A stretch of 64,000 nt of DNA from Varroa destructor (lineage: Eukaryota > Arthropoda > Arachnida > Mesostigmata > Varroidae). This document shows, in pieces, positions 58,873-64,000 of this stretch. A program made the position numbers and the translations under genes. The stretch is taken from positions 31,292,061 through 31,356,060 of the forward strand of contig NW_019211454.1 of NCBI RefSeq assembly GCF_002443255.2, in the 5' to 3' direction. Each line of letters begins with the position of its first letter. The stretch's first letter is position 1. Below the pieces are notes generated by a model. It had not been told where the DNA came from and did not search any database. It saw nothing but the letters and a program-made list of their open reading frames with translations.

Positions 58873-60529
58873 GCTGCTGCTGCTGCCATTGCAAGGTAAC
58901 CGGAAGTGCGAATTGTGACTTGCTTAGATTTATCCGTGGTGACAGAGTGTGAAACAGGACGGAGAAAAAGAGGCAATCCGGATGGAGAAGACTTATGGGC
59001 TAAGTAAAATGAAAGGAAAGATAAGGAATGTTAACGCAAAACGCTTTTCGAACTCTGAACATTGGACAGTTTTTGCTGGATTCCTGCGGGTATGAGCATA
59101 ACAGCTAGCCAAAGGGGTAACGATCCTTGCTCATGATAGTACGTTGCTCGAACTATCGAATTAGGAAAAGATATATACAGACGCATAAAGGTTAGCTGCA
59201 GATGAATACGCAGTGGTTAAACGATAATGAGAAAAAGGGCGTAGGATGTTTGGAAGTCCTTTCCCTGCTGTTGAAACTATAAAGATCCTTCCATAGTAAT
59301 GTACATGTTTTACTTCTTTTAAGCCGCAGGGGATGGATGTCTGCTCACTGGTACTTCCGCTGTTCGCTGGACGGTACGCACGCAGAATGCGTACATAATT
59401 ATGCTCACTAATGATAATAAACAGCACGGTGTTTTTTCTTGGAACTTGGAGCACCAGTACACGACGTCAAACAATAAACGCAATACAAACGGACAACATA
59501 AAAATCCCATTTGTGTGCGTGAGCCCACCCGTCGTTACTACTGTAGCTCAGCTGTTACTAGACGGACCAATGGGCATCTCATTCGGATTTCGTTGAGTGG
59601 CTAAGCTCGACGGAAATCGCGTCATTGACACAAACCACCGTTCACGATCGTCGAAGGGAATGAGCGAAAGAAAAGACATCAGAGTCAGGCTTCAACTGCT
59701 AGCTGCACGCTGCTGCAGGCTTGTAAAGCTGATGACGATGATAGCAACAGAGCCGAGCTCAAAGTAGACCGTTCCAAAGGACGATTGAGGCATGAAACGA
59801 CAGGCATTCAGGTAGGACTATAGCCACCACGGCAGGACACGGAAAAATGACAGACAGATGAAACGTGTGTTCAGCAGAATCGTCGATGCGCCGAAGACGT
59901 CACAAACGGAGCCGATATGAGGAGGCAGACAATGTACTGCAAAACGGCGAGGCGTATTCAGTCAAAACCCGAACTGTTGTTTTTGTTGGGGTAAATGAAG
60001 CTTCGGTGTGATGGAGAGGAGGAGGCAACGAGTATAAACTGATTAGAAATACACGATGGAGAAGTTGGCCCGAAGCTTTGATGCGTTTGCCTGCAGACGA
60101 GGGTTATTAATTCTTGAGGAGGCATTTAAGCCTAGCGGGTTATTAGAGAATATTAAGGACACTTTTGTTTTCTAACCAGTTGCAGTAGCCGCCCAATGCG
60201 TGGCACGATCAACGCTGTTGAAGCTTGTTCCCCTTGTTATACTCAGTCTACTCTCTGTCGTCTGATAGCTTCAGGGAAGTAACCTCGTTGTGAGACATTT
60301 ACTTAACAGCATCAAACCATTAATGGCAGTATAGAAACAACAACAGCGGTGAAATTTGTCATAATCCTCATTGCTTAGTTGATGGATTACAGGGGTACCG
60401 AAATGATTCAGAATTTTGTGATTTCCTAGTATAGTTGAGGCCATCTAGACGATTAAGGGTAGCCATAAAAATCTAGTTTTACTTATTCATCTTTGCTGAC
60501 AGTAATCAAAAGCCTTGTATAACATTTCC
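58873..60529. other. GA/CAG-rich sequence, probably flank of the LINE
   Basis: Purine-rich and triplet-rich (GATGACGATGATAGC-type), with overlapping frames at 59161-59604 on both strands. Part of it may be the 3' end of the LINE that lies to its right on the minus strand, but no protein match extends here. Confidence 0.35.
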
Positions 60530-61740
60530 GGAGGTGATACTGGGATCTATTGAGCGGCACAGTGTCTGTCACGATTTCGTCCACATCTGGAGCAGCAATA
60601 TGTATCCTAGAGCATGTGGAGACCTAGTTTTCTGCATAGTCCATAATGGAACCCATGCATGATAAAACGAGTGACGACCTTTCTGTTTAGCCGCTTTGTC
60701 TCTTTACACACGTCATTTCTAATCACACGCGTAGCAAAAAATCCCCGTTAATCTCCGCGTATTTTTCCTCCCAGTTTGTAAGGTTCATCTTAAAGGCTTC
60801 GGTTGCTGCGAGTTCAAAGCGACAACGTAGGTACTCGGACAGCAGTGGCTGACCAACTAGAAAACACGCGAGACGGTCTCGGATCACAATTTTGAGTCCC
60901 AACGCTGTTTTGAGGAAAAAAGCTTTAACGCGATTTGAATGTTCTCAGTTTTTTATTGCGAGATTTTCTTAAAAGGACGCGTATTCCATACGCTGGGATC
61001 GGAGCTATTTTGCAATTGGACAAGTTGGGAACGATTGTTAGGGACGAGCAATAAATTGATTTAATCGTGCATGCGACCAACACTGGCTTCTTTCACCTTT
61101 TGACTTTACGCGCAGTGAAGCCGTTCGCGGATAATAGTAGCCCTAGATAGGAAAGAGGTTTCTATAGCCAAGAGGCAAGATAGCAAGATATAAGGTGTTA
61201 GCGACCGCAATCCTGTTTCCCCTTCTACACTTCATCGTTTCCACCTTGATCAGCTTTGCGATCAGCTCGAAGCCTGTAATTGCTGCGTGAAGCCGGGTTG
61301 GAACGTGCTGCAACTGGAATTAGTTCGATCCGTTTACTATATATACATAGACTGATTTTTTCAGCCCTCTTAATTGATCAGAAAGGTGTTTCAGGAAGAT
61401 GGAGAATAAAAGTGGGGTGTGGTAATCTCCCTGAGCTAGGCCGGCTGTTTCTGTGAAATGCAAGAGTCTGGCCACCTGTTGTTGATGGTAGCTATATCAC
61501 CAAAGGGATGCTTTGCTTAAGGCCATCAGTTACTCTTCACTAATTTCGAAGAATATCCTATAAGGCAGTTCGCTGTATCGTCCAAGTAGGCGGCCAGACC
61601 TACACACTTGTATAAGCATACGGTTTATAAGATGCATATGTCTATACGCCATAAGAAAAATGGCGTTGAACTTGCCGAGGCAAAGTAATAGTCTCAAGTA
61701 CAGTTTGTTTGTTATATAGCGAACACAGGCACACTCACTT
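60530..61740 (-). pseudogene. Decayed LINE ORF2: reverse transcriptase through C-terminal cysteine region
   Basis: Minus-strand translation across frameshifts shows a non-LTR retrotransposon polyprotein in the correct order. A degenerate palm start lies near 61650-61700. TAGLAQGDYHTPLLFSIFLK (about 61380-61452) matches the GV.QGDPLSPLLFS box. TMKCRRGNRIAVANTLYL follows at about 61195-61250. SYLGLLLSANGFTARKVKR (61090-61155) matches the F.YLG.....G.SF..H region. CKIAPIPAYGI (60985-61017) is the LKIAP-YGI thumb motif. GQPLLSEYLRCRFELAATEA (60795-60855) and NWEEKYAEINGDF (about 60745-60785) follow. The end reads RFIMHGFHYGLCRKLGLHM and CCSRCGRNRD (60575-60680), where such elements carry a Cys-rich motif. 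Several stops and shifts make it inactive. The YADD box is not recovered cleanly. No endonuclease domain is visible to the right. Confidence 0.87.
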
Positions 61741-64000
61741 CGGTGTTCGTCTCTGCACATACAATAATATTGAATTTTATATAGTGATACTAGACTGGGT
61801 CTGTTAACTAATACATGATCGTGAACTGATCGTGGCCAAGTAGTAACGTTTTCCGTAGACTATACGACTGTAGTTCTTATTAATATTTACATAGCTGGTA
61901 CAACCCTTCGTGCACAATTTCGTGTTCAAAGATCTGAATTACGATCATTACTATTGGCCTACTTTTTTGTAGTTAGTTGAAAAAACATAATGTTTGTCTT
62001 TTATCCATGTACAGCGCGCTTTCTCTGCTGCACAATTCGCTTCGGTGATTTTGTGGGTATATCCTGCGGGGTTTGAGCCCCTACCATAGATTAATGAGAG
62101 AGCATCCAGCCATAAACGACCTAAAACGGGAGCGTGCTCCGATTACTACCGTTCCGGCTATGCTCTATTATTTCATATAGCACCGTTCCAAAAGGCGACC
62201 AACGTCTAGCAACACTGCTTTCAGCGACACCAGTGATCCTAAACTTAACTACAACTGAAATGGTTGAGCTGACTTTAAGGTGGGAAATTAGCTAAAAAAA
62301 AAAAAGGGTACAAAAGAGACGTGAATGCATAAATGCATCTCTATCTGTTTGTCTGTGTGTGTTGATTTCTGTTTCTAAGCGCGATAGTAAATATCTGAGC
62401 GCATAATGTTTGTAGAACATAAATAGGTGGGGAAAGAGGAGGAGCACATAGGGATTTTCTAGTGGAAAGGAAAATATTAAAAAATCACTCCAACCAACCT
62501 TAGGCTGGTATATGACTTTCTAAATGACTCCCTGTTATTATATAAAATAGTTCCGTTTACATTCGCAGCTCCGACGACGAATATCCTCCTCAGATAGTCA
62601 AGCTGATTACTTTGATTACCAGATTCGCCAGTGTTAATGCCTATGGTGTCCAATCGCTCGTCAATGGTAAGCACGGCATTTTCGTGAAAAGGCATATTAA
62701 AGTCAAACGTATATCAACGTAAACTTTGCTTAGGCGACTTTTCTCGACAGCGATCCTTCTTGAACGAGCGATTTTAATAATATTTTCGACAATACTGTTA
62801 GGCTTAAATGAACTAATTTGTATGACAATTCAGCACTGGTTTAAAATACATCTTATTCAAAATGTACTACATCCCATAAAACTATTTTTTACATTACCAT
62901 AATATGATCTCTTATAAACTGCCTGTACTGTCGCTTAACATTTGTGAAACCTTGCAGCGCTCGAAGTTCCTCACTGTCGTTATGTTTTGCGTCTAAAGGC
63001 GAGAACTAGACGGGAACGCCAACAAATGAAGTTACTCTGGAGGGTCCTTAAAATTCGGTATTATTGATATCATCTTCGGGTACTTATCAAATAAAGCTAC
63101 TGTCAGCCCATCAATTAGCAACCTTTCTTGGCGACTTAAATGCGCTAAATCTACGTTGCGGACGAACACCGATGAAGTCAGGAAGAGTTAAGAGACATAG
63201 CGTTCCCTGCAATAGCTCTCGCGCTTCTCAGGATTAGTCACAATTCGGTAAACGCCGTTAGAGTCGACGTCTACATGAAGAAGGGCAAAGGGGCAGAAGT
63301 TCCAATTGGATGAGCTGGGATTTGCAGTTTTGAAATGTGGAGCGGCGTGAATCGCACTCGATGTCGGAAGGCTCTTTGCCTGCCCTGTTTTGGCTTTGGA
63401 AGGAAGGACACATGTGCGACACATGCGTCGGACGACTGGATGGGGAGAGGCTGCGACACCGACGTTTCTTTTGCCCATTGTCTCTTGCTTCCAGTGTTTC
63501 TCCCCTTGTTTCTGCAAAAGGCTCTCTTAGCATTGGAAAGGCTGATGTAATCTGGCGCATTGTGAGGAAAATCTGGAAGCTCAGCCAGAACCACTGACTT
63601 CCTTCCGTCACTAGTGCCACCGAAAACCAATCAATTTAGCCCCTTTATGGCTGCATGCCGACCCTTTTGGCCTGGTTCGCATGCGTACATACATTTATGG
63701 GCGCATTGGTGCATATTTGCTCACAAGAGACACACTTGCAGTGAAAAGCAAAAAAAAAATGCCCATTGCTAGTTTTTTCCGCCACTGCTAAGAAAGCGAC
63801 TATTCATGCGTAGGAAACTAAATGGGTGGGCATGTACGCGCACAATTGACCGGATCATGCAAACGTTGTGGGGCGCTGTTCCTTATTCGCGGTCAGTAGC
63901 TATAATTTTAATAAATAAATATGAAAAAAATATGATGACAACGACTTAGCCGCGATCTTGAAAGCATGTGGGCCGGATAAGCTTTGAGAGACAGAGGAAA
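61741..64000. other. No supportable gene; multi-frame open segment at 63.2-63.6 kb
   Basis: An A11 tract lies at about 62295-62305. The minus-strand frame 62477-62695 is unassigned. At 63188-63630, five frames on both strands are open together (up to 120 codons), including an ATG-started 71-codon plus-strand frame at 63335-63550. This indicates locally low stop density from higher GC and makes each frame weak evidence on its own. No LINE endonuclease motif was seen here. Confidence 0.4.

Noticed and set aside
62050..62090. GGGTTTGAGCCCC as a tRNA B box
   Set aside because: It is a short palindrome. No A box at the right distance and no acceptor stem.

Overview
The window looks like intergenic or intronic DNA from an animal, most likely an arthropod. 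There is no operon-like gene packing and no open frame longer than 184 codons. The base composition is AT-leaning. Microsatellites and homopolymers are scattered throughout (T17, G15, (TTG)10, (AAT)n, (TCGTC)n). The only sequences recognisable by protein similarity are decayed eukaryotic transposons: two Tc1/mariner-superfamily transposases and two non-LTR retrotransposon reverse transcriptases. No rRNA, intact tRNA, CRISPR array or bacterial gene was found. A chelicerate such as a mite would fit the composition and transposon types, but nothing here proves it.

Layout. 0-17 kb: mostly unassigned sequence, with a near-perfect 25-bp-arm hairpin at 2.07-2.12 kb just upstream of a 171-codon open frame, a GC-richer patch at 3.5-4.3 kb, and a candidate minus-strand exon at 13.1 kb. 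17.6-18.7 kb: four phase-compatible candidate plus-strand exons encoding a helical, partly membrane-embedded protein, with weak resemblance to arthropod gustatory receptors. 19.7-24.8 kb: a cluster of old transposons, all on the minus strand. It holds a transposase with a degenerate SPDLTPLDFFLWG-type motif, a Tc1-type transposase, a tRNA-like relic and a jockey/CR1-like reverse transcriptase piece.

25-46 kb: sparse. It holds palindromes, simple repeats, possible small exons at 28-29.3 kb, tRNA-like relics at 31.9 and 34.5 kb, and a 184-codon minus-strand frame at 43.9-44.5 kb. 47.0-47.2 kb: a possible last exon of a membrane protein, followed directly by an AATAAA signal. 50.6-57.6 kb: several candidate exons (50.7, 51.8, 53.3, 55.1, 57.5 kb), none assigned to a family. 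60.5-61.7 kb: a decayed but clearly recognisable LINE ORF2 on the minus strand, running from the reverse transcriptase core to a C-terminal cysteine region. 61.8-64 kb: unassigned.

No coordinated gene system can be reconstructed. The transposon identifications rest on ordered motif matches and are the most secure. All host-gene calls are single-exon candidates based on open frame plus splice signals and should be read as hypotheses. I did not find convincing evidence of a novel biological system.
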